64,000 nt of DNA from Oscillospiraceae bacterium (GCA_017550285.1 JAFZPP010000047.1:57209-121208); one strand, 5' to 3'. Positions 24,208-32,510 are shown, counted from the stretch's first letter. Notes: generated from the sequence alone by a model not told the origin. Translations and numbers: made by a program.

Positions 24208-25542
24208 ATGCAGATACTGCTGGAATATATCAGCCGGAATTATATGACGCTGATTCTGCTTGCCGGAATGATTGTCATACTGTTCGCAAACAGCGAAACG
24301 AAGATCGAGGGCGTGGAATATATCCGTGCCATTCTTGCGCTGGTCTTTTTGCTGACGCTCTGCAATTATGCGGAATACTGGTGTGATCTGTATCAGAAGC
24401 CGATCTGGATTCTGTATGTCAAGGCGGCGATCTCCTATATCATCAGTCCGCTGATGATCCTGCTGGAGCTGTATCTTGTTGCACCGGTAAAGCACAGAAT
24501 TCTGCTGTCGCTGCCGTTTGCGGTGAATGCGGCAGTTTCGCTGATTGACCTGTCCGGCACCAATCTGATATACGGCTATTCAAAAACACATTCCTTTTTG
24601 TCCGGACCGCTGAACTGCATACCGGCGCTGGCAGTCTGCTTTTATGTTTTGCTGCTGCTGATTTATTCGCTGCGTTTCTTAGGCGACGGCGACCGCTCCA
24701 AGGGACTGATCATCATTTTTATGTCGCTGACAACAGTCTTCACGGTTTATCTGGAATATACCGACTTCGTGACCGATCACACAACGGAGGTCGCGGCGGC
24801 GGAAATCCTGATTTATTATTTCTATCTGGCAGCGATTCACCAGAACAAGGTGCAGGAGCAGCTTTATAACCGTGAACTGGAGCTCGGCAAGAACCGGCAG
24901 GAGCTGGAGCAGAGCAAGGTGCAGCTCCTGCTCGCACAGATTCAGCCGCATTTCATCTACAATTCGCTCATGGCATTGCAGTCGAAGTGCATGGATAATC
25001 CGGAGGTATACAAGGGCATTCAGGATTTCGGCAAATATCTCCGCTCGAATTTCACGGCAATGACAAACAATGACCTGATTCCGTTTACGGATGAGCTGAA
25101 AAGCATCCGCGCATATGTCAGTCTGGAACGTCTGAACTACCGCGACCGGATGCGCGTGGAATATGACATTGAGATCGACCAGTTTATGGTACCGGCACTG
25201 AGTGTTGAGCCGCTGGTCGAGAATGCGATCCGCTACGGCATCGGAACGTATCAGCGCGGCGGTCTGGTGCAGGTGATTGTGCGCGATGAGCCGGACTGCA
25301 TCGAGATTGAGGTGCGCGACGACCGTTCCGGCGGCTACCGTCTGACAAAGCAGCAGAAGAAGCGCAAAAGCATCGGACTTGCAAATGTCCGCCTGCGTCT
25401 GAAAGCGACCGATATGGGCACCCTGACGCTCACGCAGGATGAAGACGGTACCTCTGCCGTCATCCGGCTGAAATATGTCGAAGTCAGGGAAGAGGAATTG
25501 AAGGAAGAAGAGGATCATGAAGATGCGGACAATTACGATTGA
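24208..25542 (+). CDS. LytS/YehU-type sensor histidine kinase
   Basis: 444 residues with AAGGGGGT before the ATG. Six or seven membrane helices occupy residues 10-215 (YMTLILLAGMIVILF, AILALVFLLTL, ...). A short coiled coil (QEQLYNRELELGKNRQELEQ) leads to a His_kinase domain with the phosphoacceptor in AQIQPHFIYNSL (His about 247) and an ATPase of the LytS class (SVEPLVENAIRYG for the N box, KSIGLANVRLRL as the short G box). This group commonly senses small molecules or peptides in the membrane. It overlaps the response regulator by 26 bp. Confidence 0.92.
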   Translation: MQILLEYISRNYMTLILLAGMIVILFANSETKIEGVEYIRAILALVFLLTLCNYAEYWCDLYQKPIWILYVKAAISYIISPLMILLELYLVAPVKHRILLSLPFAVNAAVSLIDLSGTNLIYGYSKTHSFLSGPLNCIPALAVCFYVLLLLIYSLRFLGDGDRSKGLIIIFMSLTTVFTVYLEYTDFVTDHTTEVAAAEILIYYFYLAAIHQNKVQEQLYNRELELGKNRQELEQSKVQLLLAQIQPHFIYNSLMALQSKCMDNPEVYKGIQDFGKYLRSNFTAMTNNDLIPFTDELKSIRAYVSLERLNYRDRMRVEYDIEIDQFMVPALSVEPLVENAIRYGIGTYQRGGLVQVIVRDEPDCIEIEVRDDRSGGYRLTKQQKKRKSIGLANVRLRLKATDMGTLTLTQDEDGTSAVIRLKYVEVREEELKEEEDHEDADNYD

Positions 25543-26230
25543 CGATAACCAGTCTGTTCTGGATTCCATGCGGCATATTATGCAGAATCTTGATCCGGAC
25601 GGCACGCATTATTATGCGCTGTCGGCGGAGGAGGGCATCCGCATTGTCCGGAGGCACAGGATTGACATTGCATTTCTGGATATGGAGATGCCCGGTATGT
25701 CGGGCGATGAGACGATGTATTATCTGCGGGACAACAATCCGGAAATGGACATTGTGATTATCACGGGACATCCGGAATACGCGCTGCTCGGGCACCGGAT
25801 GCACTGCTCCGGCTTTGTGACGAAGCCGTTTGATGAAGCGGATATCATCGAGGCACTGCAATGGCTCCGCAAGCCGGTCGCGCTGAACAAATCGCTGAAA
25901 ATCAACTGCACGAACGGGTTTACGGTCGAGAGCCGCAGCGGCATTCTCTCATTTCAGAAGAAGCTGACGCAGCAGATATTCGCGTATTTATGTTATAAAA
26001 ACGGCATCTCCGCCTCCAATGACGAATTACTCACAGTATTTTATGACGGCGATATTACAAAACAGGATCAGCTCCGGAAGTATACGAAGGATATGCGCGA
26101 TACGCTGAGCGGCGTCGGCGCGGAGGATGTGCTGAACAAGAAACGGGGCGAGATCGGGGTCTTTATGGATAAGATCGAAACGGTCGGCGAGCTGTCATCC
26201 CTGCCGGAGTATTACGGCTGGATTTTTTAA
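25517..26230 (+). CDS. Response regulator with winged-helix output
   Basis: 237 residues. Receiver domain 1-120 with acidic pocket TIDDN, phosphoacceptor Asp in FLDMEMPG (about 54), Thr in ITGHPE and Lys in VTKPFD. Residues 130-215 are not LytTR: KINCTNGFTVESRSGILSF, LTQQIFAYLCYKNGISASNDELLTVFYD and LRKYTKDMRDTL resemble the OmpR/SARP winged helix. Partner of the kinase just upstream. Likely target: the repeat array and promoter immediately downstream (26261-26362). Confidence 0.9.
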   Translation: MKMRTITIDDNQSVLDSMRHIMQNLDPDGTHYYALSAEEGIRIVRRHRIDIAFLDMEMPGMSGDETMYYLRDNNPEMDIVIITGHPEYALLGHRMHCSGFVTKPFDEADIIEALQWLRKPVALNKSLKINCTNGFTVESRSGILSFQKKLTQQIFAYLCYKNGISASNDELLTVFYDGDITKQDQLRKYTKDMRDTLSGVGAEDVLNKKRGEIGVFMDKIETVGELSSLPEYYGWIF

Positions 26231-26260
26231 TACAAATCATTATTATTTGCATTTATAGTA

Positions 26261-26362
26261 CGAATTGTATATTACTGTAACCGAATTGTAACCGATGTTT
26301 ACAGTTTGTTCATAATTCAGCGGGGTTTTGGCACGGTTCTGGCACGCTTTATATGGTATAAT
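26261..26362 (+). promoter_or_regulatory. Direct-repeat array and -10 box upstream of the peptide ORF
   Basis: CGAATTGTA occurs at 26261-26269 and 26282-26290 (21 bp apart), TGTAACCGA at 26276-26284 and 26287-26295 (11 bp apart), and TGGCACG at 26329-26335 and 26340-26346 (11 bp apart). A TATAAT lies at 26357-26362 without a good -35 box. Helical-turn spacing of repeats before a weak promoter is typical of activation by a response regulator; the adjacent regulator (25517-26230) is the obvious candidate. Confidence 0.55.
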
Positions 26363-26456
26363 AATGTCAGAAAAAAATCAGAGAAAGATTTTATAACATT
26401 ATTATTTTGGGTGAAATGCATATATATGCAATTACACAAGGAAGGAGCTGACAGTT

Positions 26457-26546
26457 ATGCCGAAGCGCAGAATATGCACCGATTGCACGGGAATGGGTTC
26501 ATTACTGAGTCGGGTTGGCATAACTGCGCCCTCCGTCAAAGCGTAA
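26457..26546 (+). CDS. 29-residue Cys-containing peptide ORF
   Basis: GAAGGAG lies ten bases before ATG 26457. The peptide begins MPKRRICTDCTGMG and ends APSVKA. It is very basic at the start, carries one CxxCxGxG motif (as in a single DnaJ zinc-finger repeat) and has no hydrophobic signal. Placed behind the two-component system and before remnants of an exporter and a nucleotidyltransferase, it could be a peptide pheromone or the precursor of a modified peptide; it could also be a leader peptide controlling the structured RNA that follows. No homologue comes to mind. Confidence 0.45.
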   Translation: MPKRRICTDCTGMGSLLSRVGITAPSVKA

Positions 26547-26684
26547 AGAGAACTCGAGCGCGTATTTGGGGGTCGGTACACCCTCAGTGCGCGCCTTTCC
26601 ATGTTTGCGGGACAATCACTGCCACTTGGGAAAAGGGGAAAGGATAAGGGCTGCATGGCTGGCAAAGGCTGTGCAGCCTTTGTT
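26547..26684 (+). ncRNA. Structured RNA downstream of the peptide ORF
   Basis: Right after the peptide stop: hairpin GCGCG (26558-26562)/CGCGC (26590-26594) with inner stem GGGGGT (26568-26573)/ACCCTC (26580-26585), then CCTTTCC (26594-26600) pairing with GGAAAGG (26637-26643), then a terminator. No frame looks coding. Either a long 3' UTR of the peptide mRNA or a regulatory RNA; family not recognised. Confidence 0.4.
26647..26684 (+). terminator. Terminator of the peptide/RNA unit
   Basis: GGCTGCA (26649-26655) and TGCAGCC (26672-26678) close a stem with a second internal GGCT-rich pairing, followed by TTTGTT. Confidence 0.65.
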
Positions 26685-26709
26685 CGTCCGCCGGAATTCG
26701 GATAAGCCC

Positions 26710-26738
26710 TTGATAAACTTCTCTGAATCTGGTATAAT
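26710..26738 (+). promoter_or_regulatory. Promoter reading toward the nucleotidyltransferase
   Basis: TTGATA (26710-26715), 17 bp, TATAAT (26733-26738). It lies upstream of the exporter remnant. Confidence 0.7.
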
Positions 26739-26779
26739 AGAAAGCAGAGTCCGTCTTACGGAATCAATGCGGCATTCCG

Positions 26780-26903
26780 GCAGCCCCCGTGCTTCTGCCG
26801 GATGAATTCGACAGCCGTACAGAGCAGCGTGTGCTGGAAAATCTGCGACAGAATCCTTGAATTTACCGAAAACGGAGTGATCGAAAAACATGGAAAAGCG
26901 TGA
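26780..26903 (+). pseudogene. ABC exporter remnant (extreme C-terminus)
   Basis: APVLLPDEFDSRTEQRVLEN matches SPILLLDEATSALDEKTEQQ...VL of the exporter at the left edge, with a deletion inside the Walker B/D-loop. After a further deletion and frame change, RILEFTENGVIEKHGKA and a stop (26901-26903) match RILNFTGYGVMEINGKT. Only the tail of the gene is left, and its stop overlaps the following nucleotidyltransferase start by 14 bp. Confidence 0.7.
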
Positions 26904-27999
26904 ATACCGAAGAAATGCGATTGTGATTATCTATCTGACGGCATGTGCGGTCAACGGCACGGTTCCGGATACGGAGAAGCTGCGGGACTATGATCTCGGG
27001 CAGCTTTTCGAGGTGTGTCAGGATCATATTCTGACCGCCTGCGCGGCATACGCGCTGGAATCGGCAGGCATTCAGGATGCGCAGTTCATGCAGGCGAAGG
27101 AGAAGGCAATCCGCAAGAATATCCTGCTGGATGCCGAGCGCAGGAAGATATTTGTGCGTTTGGAGCAGGAACAGATCTGGTATATGCCGTTGAAGGGTGC
27201 GATTCTGAAAGACTGGTATCCGAAGCTCGGCATGCGGCAGATGTCGGACAACGATATTCTGTATGATTTCAGCCGCCGCAGGGATGTGCAGCAGATCATG
27301 TCGGAGTTCGGCTTCAGGCTGTCAGCAGCGCGCGAGGTTGTAGACGAATACCTGAAGGAGCCGGTCTATAATTTTGAGATGCACGGCGAGCTCTTTATGA
27401 AGTATCAGGTCGGTGAAATGGCGGATTACTACCGCGGTGTCAAGGACAAAATGCTGAAGGATGCGCAGAATGCATACGGCTATCATTTCAGCAGCGAGGA
27501 GTTTTATCTGTTCATGCTTGCACATGAATACAAGCATTTCAAGCTCAGCGGAACGGGCATCCGTTCGCTGCTGGATACGTACATTTTTCTGCGGGAATTC
27601 AGTGATACGCTGGACTGGAATTATATTCAGGCAGAGTGTGAAAAGCTGGGAATTGCAGAATATGAGGAGAACAACCGCGTGCTGGCGATGAAGCTGTTTG
27701 CGCGTCAGAAGCTGACGGAGGAGGAGAAGCAGCTTCTGAATTACCATATCTTCTCCGGCACCTACGGTAACCAAGAGACCGAATTGGAAAACCGTTTCCG
27801 GCAGCACGGCAGCGGCTCCAGACTGCGCTATGTGTTATACCGTTTCTTCCCGCCGTATGAGAGTCTGAAAACAAGTGTCCCGTGGGTCGCAACGAGTGAT
27901 CTGCTGATTCCGGCGGCATGGGCGTTCCGATTGATCAAAGCGCCGTTCACGAGCGGAAAGAAGCTGATGAATGAGGTTCGTTTTCTGAAAAACAAATAA
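26890..27999 (+). CDS. Nucleotidyltransferase-family protein (NTP_transf_5 type)
   Basis: 369 residues. The diagnostic stretch is MPLKGAILKDWYPKLGMRQM followed by SDNDIL (residues 98-125), the Gly-Lys-Gly plus D-x-D nucleotidyltransferase signature of this family. The rest is helical (EFYLFMLAHEYKHF, IRSLLDTYIFLREF). Family members occur in peptide-modification (for example lasso-type) and polysaccharide clusters, but the reaction is not established. The ATG overlaps the exporter remnant, so it was once co-expressed with an exporter; now the promoter at 26710 must drive it. Confidence 0.85.
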   Translation: MEKREYRRNAIVIIYLTACAVNGTVPDTEKLRDYDLGQLFEVCQDHILTACAAYALESAGIQDAQFMQAKEKAIRKNILLDAERRKIFVRLEQEQIWYMPLKGAILKDWYPKLGMRQMSDNDILYDFSRRRDVQQIMSEFGFRLSAAREVVDEYLKEPVYNFEMHGELFMKYQVGEMADYYRGVKDKMLKDAQNAYGYHFSSEEFYLFMLAHEYKHFKLSGTGIRSLLDTYIFLREFSDTLDWNYIQAECEKLGIAEYEENNRVLAMKLFARQKLTEEEKQLLNYHIFSGTYGNQETELENRFRQHGSGSRLRYVLYRFFPPYESLKTSVPWVATSDLLIPAAWAFRLIKAPFTSGKKLMNEVRFLKNK

Positions 28000-28011
28000 T
28001 CTCTGAATCAG

Positions 28012-28048
28012 AAAACCAGCTTCCTGTGAATAACGGGAAGCTGGTTTT
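28012..28048. terminator. Bidirectional terminator
   Basis: AAAACCAGCTTCC (28012-28024) pairs with GGGAAGCTGGTTTT (28035-28048), serving the nucleotidyltransferase and the convergent polysaccharide operon. Confidence 0.85.
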
Positions 28049-28067
28049 GTTCTGTATATTTCCGGTG

Positions 28068-29588
28068 TTATTTGATGTTCAGGAGCCGCCTGACGATTGC
28101 GGTACTGCTTTTCCACCTGCTGCACGGGCGGAAGAGGAGCAGATAGAGGAGATTCGGCAGTAAGATGCAGATGCCCGCTCTGAGGAAGATGCTGTCCGTT
28201 CTGCGGCAGATCAGATAAACACCGCCGCAGACAACGGCTGTACAGAGCAGATAATAGAACTGCTGCCGGTAGAATAAACCGATGGATGCATGCCGGAAAT
28301 AGCGCCGGAACAGCACCGCATTGCACATGAGATAATTGCAGAAGAAGATCGTCAGGATAGTAGCCAGCAGTACGCCGGTGACGCCCCAGAAATGCCCAAG
28401 GACGAGATTCAGCAGCAGATTCGCGGCAGCCTCAATCAGATAGACCCATTTCAAATCCCACCAGAGCGCATTGCCGAGGATATACTGATTGCGGATATGG
28501 TTCATACTGATGAGATAGAAGTAGACGGCAAAGAGCAGCATATTGCCTTCGGAGAGCATCAGCTTTTCGCCGACCCACAGCATCATGAACGGTTGATACA
28601 GACAAGCCATTGCCGTCGCACACCAGCCGGCAATCCATGCGTACAGCATAGAAAAATCAAGCAGATTCTCAAAATTCTGCGCTTCGCTCCGGACGGCGAT
28701 GCTGTTGCCGACACTTGCCTGCATGGAGTCGCTGAATACGGCAGTGACGCTGAATACGGCAGTATAGATCAGATAATAGTTGCCGTAGATTGCCGTCGCG
28801 GTCAGTCCGAGCGTCGCGGTGATAATCAGATTGTCAAAGGCATTCCGGCTGACATTGGACAGGCGGTTGATCATCAGCCCGATGAGCTCCTTTTTCATCG
28901 CAGCCGGAACCGCAGCATGAGATGCGCCGCCGTGCAGATAGGGATACCGCTCGGTCACGGCACGGTTCACGAGAAGATTCGAGACAACCGTCCCGCAGAT
29001 CAGAATTACCGCATACAGATAGTAATTGCGGAAAATCAGGAGCGCAAAGAATTGCAGCAGATTGACCGCAATTTTGATGACGGAGCTGATTTTGCTGAGA
29101 ATATCCCTTCGCTGATCGGCAATCAGCAGCACCTCCTTGTAGGAGAACAGAAAATAGCTGATGCCGGAATCAAAGAGGAAGATGAGAAACAGCAGATAGA
29201 TATTGATGCCGTCCGGACAGTGTCCGCGGATGAGATGCGGCAGAAACGGCGCAGCGATCAGACCGCCGCAGAAAATGACGCTGCCGACAAGATGATAGAC
29301 CTTCCGCAGCCATGCCATAATCTGATTGACCGCCTGCGTATCATCCTTTGCCAGCGGCTCATAGAGCGAATATACAACCGCCAGACTCAGCCCGAATTCC
29401 GCCAGATTCAGCACCTGTAAAACGGAGCTGAACAGCCCTGAAAGCCCTGTGAATTCCGAACCGAGCGTATAGATGATAACGGTTCTGTTGATAAACGGAA
29501 AGATCGTTTTGATGATGAAATAGATCATGCCGCTGGACATGATCCGTTTGGTATTCCGGATTCGGGAGCTGCTGTTTGTGCTGCTCAT
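28068..29588 (-). CDS. Polysaccharide flippase (Wzx/MATE-like)
   Basis: 506 residues with 12-14 membrane segments across the whole length (MIYFIIKTIFPFINRTVIIY at the start). Conserved pieces for the polysaccharide-transporter group are NRTVIIYTLGSEFTGLSGLF and NLAEFGLSLAVVYSLYEPLA. It would flip lipid-linked glycan units across the membrane. Last gene of a three-gene operon with two GT2 glycosyltransferases upstream; AGAGG seven bases before ATG. Confidence 0.88.
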   Translation of the reverse strand: MSSTNSSSRIRNTKRIMSSGMIYFIIKTIFPFINRTVIIYTLGSEFTGLSGLFSSVLQVLNLAEFGLSLAVVYSLYEPLAKDDTQAVNQIMAWLRKVYHLVGSVIFCGGLIAAPFLPHLIRGHCPDGINIYLLFLIFLFDSGISYFLFSYKEVLLIADQRRDILSKISSVIKIAVNLLQFFALLIFRNYYLYAVILICGTVVSNLLVNRAVTERYPYLHGGASHAAVPAAMKKELIGLMINRLSNVSRNAFDNLIITATLGLTATAIYGNYYLIYTAVFSVTAVFSDSMQASVGNSIAVRSEAQNFENLLDFSMLYAWIAGWCATAMACLYQPFMMLWVGEKLMLSEGNMLLFAVYFYLISMNHIRNQYILGNALWWDLKWVYLIEAAANLLLNLVLGHFWGVTGVLLATILTIFFCNYLMCNAVLFRRYFRHASIGLFYRQQFYYLLCTAVVCGGVYLICRRTDSIFLRAGICILLPNLLYLLLFRPCSRWKSSTAIVRRLLNIK

Positions 29589-29618
29589 CGGAACGCCTCT
29601 TTCCGGTTTGAATCAGGT

Positions 29619-30641
29619 TTATGCATTGTTTTTCCTTTTCAGTTTTGATCTCATTCTTGCAGATGCGCAGCGTATGCGCCAGTAAAGATAGCCGGACAGG
29701 AAGTGCATTGCAAGCAGCCGGTAATGTACCGGAAACACATCGGAGCGATATGCCTGCCGGATTGTATCCTTCGTATCTTCGATGATTTTCTGCTTGTCCT
29801 TCTGTGCCGCACGGTACTGCCGGTAGATGCCCTGCATGCAGAAGCGGATTTGCAGAAAGAACAGCCTTTTTTCCTGCTGATCCGCGGGATGCGCTTGCAG
29901 ATACCGCAGCAGCGTACCGGCAGCGGTGCAGTAGCCGTGTGCCGAGCGGAAGGGATCGGGCTGCATCATGATCGAGCCCTTCCGGTAGCGCCGCAGATAA
30001 AGCTGCTCCCCGAGACACATGACCCGTTCTGCTTTCAGATACGCCAGAAAGGAAAAGCTCTCGTCCTCGTGGATGATGCCCTCGTCGAACAGAAAGCCGT
30101 GCTGCCGGAGATAATCGAGCTGGTACATGCGCATGCATGCCTGTGCATAATATTCACCGTGCGCGAAAGCGAATGCAAGGCTGTCCGTGCCGGATTTGAC
30201 GATGTGATTCTGTGCTGTATGCCGGTAATCCGGACCGCCGGTGTGCTGTACGCCGTCGCAGAAGGCTTCTGCTGCAAAAACGACCGCCTGCAAATGATGC
30301 TGTTCCGCTGCATGCAGCAGCGTTTTCAGCGTATCGGGACGCCAAAGATCATCGCTGTCCAGAAAGATGATATAGGTTCCGGATGCAGCGCGCATGCCGG
30401 TATTGCGGGCATGTCCGAGCCCGTGATTTTCCTGATGAATCACGCTGACGCGGCTGTCTGCGGATGTATATTCGTCGCAGATTGCACCGCTTGCATCGTC
30501 CGAGCCGTCATCGACCAGAATGATCTCTGTCTGCGGATAATTCTGTTGCAGAACGGAATCGACGCATGCACGCAGATATGCCGCAACATTGTACACCGGA
30601 ATGACAACGCTGATGCGCGGTTCCGCTTGATTCGTATTCAT
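29619..30641 (-). CDS. GT2 family glycosyltransferase
   Basis: 340 residues. GT-A fold start ISVVIPVYNVAAYLRACVDS, nucleotide-sugar site LVDDGSDDASG, NHGLGHARNTGM, and metal-binding IFLDSDDLW. The second half (EDESFSFLAYLKAERV) is typical of EpsJ/WcaA-like enzymes. Cytoplasmic face; builds an exo- or capsular polysaccharide repeat. Its ATG overlaps the preceding gene's stop (ATGA), so it is co-translated. Confidence 0.9.
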   Translation of the reverse strand: MNTNQAEPRISVVIPVYNVAAYLRACVDSVLQQNYPQTEIILVDDGSDDASGAICDEYTSADSRVSVIHQENHGLGHARNTGMRAASGTYIIFLDSDDLWRPDTLKTLLHAAEQHHLQAVVFAAEAFCDGVQHTGGPDYRHTAQNHIVKSGTDSLAFAFAHGEYYAQACMRMYQLDYLRQHGFLFDEGIIHEDESFSFLAYLKAERVMCLGEQLYLRRYRKGSIMMQPDPFRSAHGYCTAAGTLLRYLQAHPADQQEKRLFFLQIRFCMQGIYRQYRAAQKDKQKIIEDTKDTIRQAYRSDVFPVHYRLLAMHFLSGYLYWRIRCASARMRSKLKRKNNA

Positions 30642-31609
30642 GATTCTCCTCCGGCGATGCTGTGCAATGCGCGCCGTTTTGTCAGGCGTGCGTATTTCAG
30701 TTTTTCATAGAACCGGTAGGGACGGGAGTCGCAGCCTGCCAGAATTACAAGCAGAAACTTCGTATTTCCGATGATTTTGAAAGGACATCTCCGGACGCAC
30801 CGCAGCCACATAGCAAGTGCGCAGCGTCTGGATTCCAGTCGGGCGAGCAGGGGCGTCAGAACGATATGCCGCAGATACCATGTGTCATTGTTCTGTTCGA
30901 TGTATTTCCGGTATTTCGCGTTGAGGCGAAGAAAGCCGGAAAGTTTTTTGCCGGAATCCGTGGAAATGCGCGCATTTTCGTGAATATAGTATTTCAGCAG
31001 CGGCTTCCTGACATAATTTACGGGATACCGCGCCGCGAGGCGAAGCCAGACGTCATAATCCTGCATCGACTGCATTTTCGTATCGAAACCGCCGATCTGG
31101 CAGAGGCAGTCTTTTCGGATCAGCGGATTGGAAGTGCTGCCGATAAAATTGGTTTTCAGCAAGGCATCAAAGACGCAGCCGCGTTTCATTTGAGGCGGGG
31201 CGATATACGTCTGATTCCGGATGCGGTCGATCATCCGCTGCTGACAGTAGACCAGTGCGGTCCGGCTGCCGGAGAAGCCTTTGTGCTGTTCTGCGAGCTT
31301 TTCGGGGAGCCATTCGTCGTCATCGTCGAGAAACGCAGTATAGTATCCGTTTGCGTGTTTCAGACCGGTATTTCGTGCAGCGCAGCTGCCGCGGGAATCC
31401 GGATGCCGGATGTAGAGGATCCTGCCGGAAGCGTTCCGCACTGCCTGCTCGACCGCATTTCTGAGCGGATAATCGGCGCTGCTGTCATCGACAACAATGA
31501 GCTCGGTATTGGTGTAAGTCTGCCGCAAAACACTGCGGACCGCCCGAAGCACCTGTTCGGGCGGTCTGTTATGCGTTGTAATGATTGCGGATATCAGTTT
31601 CTCTTCCAT
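30638..31609 (-). CDS. GT2 family glycosyltransferase
   Basis: 323 residues. LISAIITTHNRPPEQVLRAV, VVDDSSADYP, GSCAARNTGLKHANG and TAFLDDDDEWLPEKL are the standard GT2 motifs, followed by GGFDTKMQSMQDYDVWLRLA (catalytic-base region). First gene of the glycan operon; the ribosome site (AAAGGAAA, 14 bases upstream) is weakly placed. Downstream partners: a second GT2 and the flippase. Confidence 0.9.
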   Translation of the reverse strand: MEEKLISAIITTHNRPPEQVLRAVRSVLRQTYTNTELIVVDDSSADYPLRNAVEQAVRNASGRILYIRHPDSRGSCAARNTGLKHANGYYTAFLDDDDEWLPEKLAEQHKGFSGSRTALVYCQQRMIDRIRNQTYIAPPQMKRGCVFDALLKTNFIGSTSNPLIRKDCLCQIGGFDTKMQSMQDYDVWLRLAARYPVNYVRKPLLKYYIHENARISTDSGKKLSGFLRLNAKYRKYIEQNNDTWYLRHIVLTPLLARLESRRCALAMWLRCVRRCPFKIIGNTKFLLVILAGCDSRPYRFYEKLKYARLTKRRALHSIAGGES

Positions 31610-31689
31610 GCAGTTTCAGCGTTTCCTTTTACAGTATGATTCCCGTCGCCGTCGTTTCTGACCGGCAAACCGTTTTTTTTACCATGTGT

Positions 31690-31839
31690 ATTATAGCACA
31701 TTATCACGCAAAAAGCAAGCTGAGAGAAGTGCTTTTTTGCACCAGTTGACTCTTCGGAGCGCTTTAGATCCATGGAGGGCGGCACTGCCGCCTTATAGCA
31801 CATTATCACGCAAAAAGCAAGCTGAGAGAAGCGCTTTTT
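31690..31839 (-). repeat. Tandem duplicated promoter element (102-bp period)
   Basis: Two near-identical 46-48 bp copies (31691-31737 and 31793-31839) differ by one base within the core. Read on the minus strand, each contains TTGCTT, 17 bp and a -10 box: TATAAT in the downstream copy (31690-31695 with 31713-31718) and TATAAG in the upstream one (31792-31797 with 31815-31820). GGCGG-CACTG-CCGCC lies between. The glycan operon thus has two tandem promoters, one probably weak. Confidence 0.75.
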
Positions 31840-31869
31840 ATGATACATGTTTTCTGCCGGAGAACTATA

Positions 31870-32262
31870 TCAACGGTGGCGGGCGGCATGGATGATGGAA
31901 ACCGTCAGCTGGAACAGGAATACGGCGCCGAACGGAACCGAGAGTAGAACTATGATGACGGCTGCGCCGAGATATCCCATAAAACCGTGCGATTCATGCA
32001 GTGCCATGAGCAGAGAGATCAGCAGCAAAAGCCCCGAACAAACCGGCTGAATCAGACGCAGATGATCCTTTCCGGTGAACAGATTGACAAGCAGTGAGAC
32101 AAGATGTCCTGCCGCTGCTGCGCCGAATCCGGCAATGAACATCGCCAGAATCATCAGCGGCATCTCCAGAAAATTATCCAGTCCGATAATCGGAAGGAGA
32201 CATATCAAAACTACCGCAGCGATAACGATTTTGATGCTTCTTTTCACTTCATGTTCATTCAT
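31870..32262 (-). CDS. Small integral membrane protein
   Basis: 130 residues, four hydrophobic segments (IKIVIAAVVLICLLPIIGL, PLMILAMFIAGFGAAAAGHL, CSGLLLLISLLMALH, LGAAVIIVLLSVPFGAVFLF) and a cytoplasmic basic C-terminus. AAAGGAGG precedes ATG. No family recognised. It follows the 34-residue membrane peptide gene by 36 bp and shares its regulated promoter. Confidence 0.7.
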   Translation of the reverse strand: MNEHEVKRSIKIVIAAVVLICLLPIIGLDNFLEMPLMILAMFIAGFGAAAAGHLVSLLVNLFTGKDHLRLIQPVCSGLLLLISLLMALHESHGFMGYLGAAVIIVLLSVPFGAVFLFQLTVSIIHAARHR

Positions 32263-32298
32263 GGTATCCGCCTCCTTTTATGCAGGCTGTCCGGCTTT

Positions 32299-32403
32299 TC
32301 AGAAACCGAACAGCGTATTGCAGCTCGTGACAGCGACCATGCCGAGCAGCAGCACGAGTACGACGCCTTGCAGCAGATGTCTCATCAGCTGATCTGTTTT
32401 CAT
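32299..32403 (-). CDS. 34-residue membrane peptide
   Basis: ATG 32403 is chosen because GGAGGT lies eight bases upstream; ATG 32409 is only two bases from it. MKTDQLMRHLLQGVVLVLLL is followed by GMVAVTSCNTLFGF: one membrane helix with a lipobox-like AVTSC. First gene behind the TGACATTTGTCA promoter. Too short for a family call. Confidence 0.6.
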   Translation of the reverse strand: MKTDQLMRHLLQGVVLVLLLGMVAVTSCNTLFGF

Positions 32404-32446
32404 TTTCATGCACCTCCGTTTGGGTCGGGTTTGTTTTTCTGTCTTT

Positions 32447-32510
32447 ATTATAGCGCAGGGGATGCTCTTTCGGAAGATGCCGTCTGTCATCGGCGCAGTG
32501 ACAAATGTCA
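32447..32510 (-). promoter_or_regulatory. Regulated promoter with TGACATTTGTCA operator
   Basis: Minus strand: palindrome TGACATTTGTCA (32499-32510), 46 bp, TATAAT (32447-32452). In between, CGGCATCTTCCG starts 16 bp after the palindrome, and the normal -35 position has no TTGACA. The same layout, base for base in these blocks, occurs at 53513-53576. Confidence 0.7.

Noticed and set aside
26326..26346. Sigma-54 promoter (TGGCACG then TGGCA)
   Set aside because: The second element needs TTGC and reads TGGC; the repeats are better explained as paired regulator sites, and a sigma-70 -10 box follows.
31594..31848. 84-codon minus-strand ORF with repeated FSQLAFCVIMCY
   Set aside because: The repetition comes from the duplicated promoter element; there is no ribosome site.
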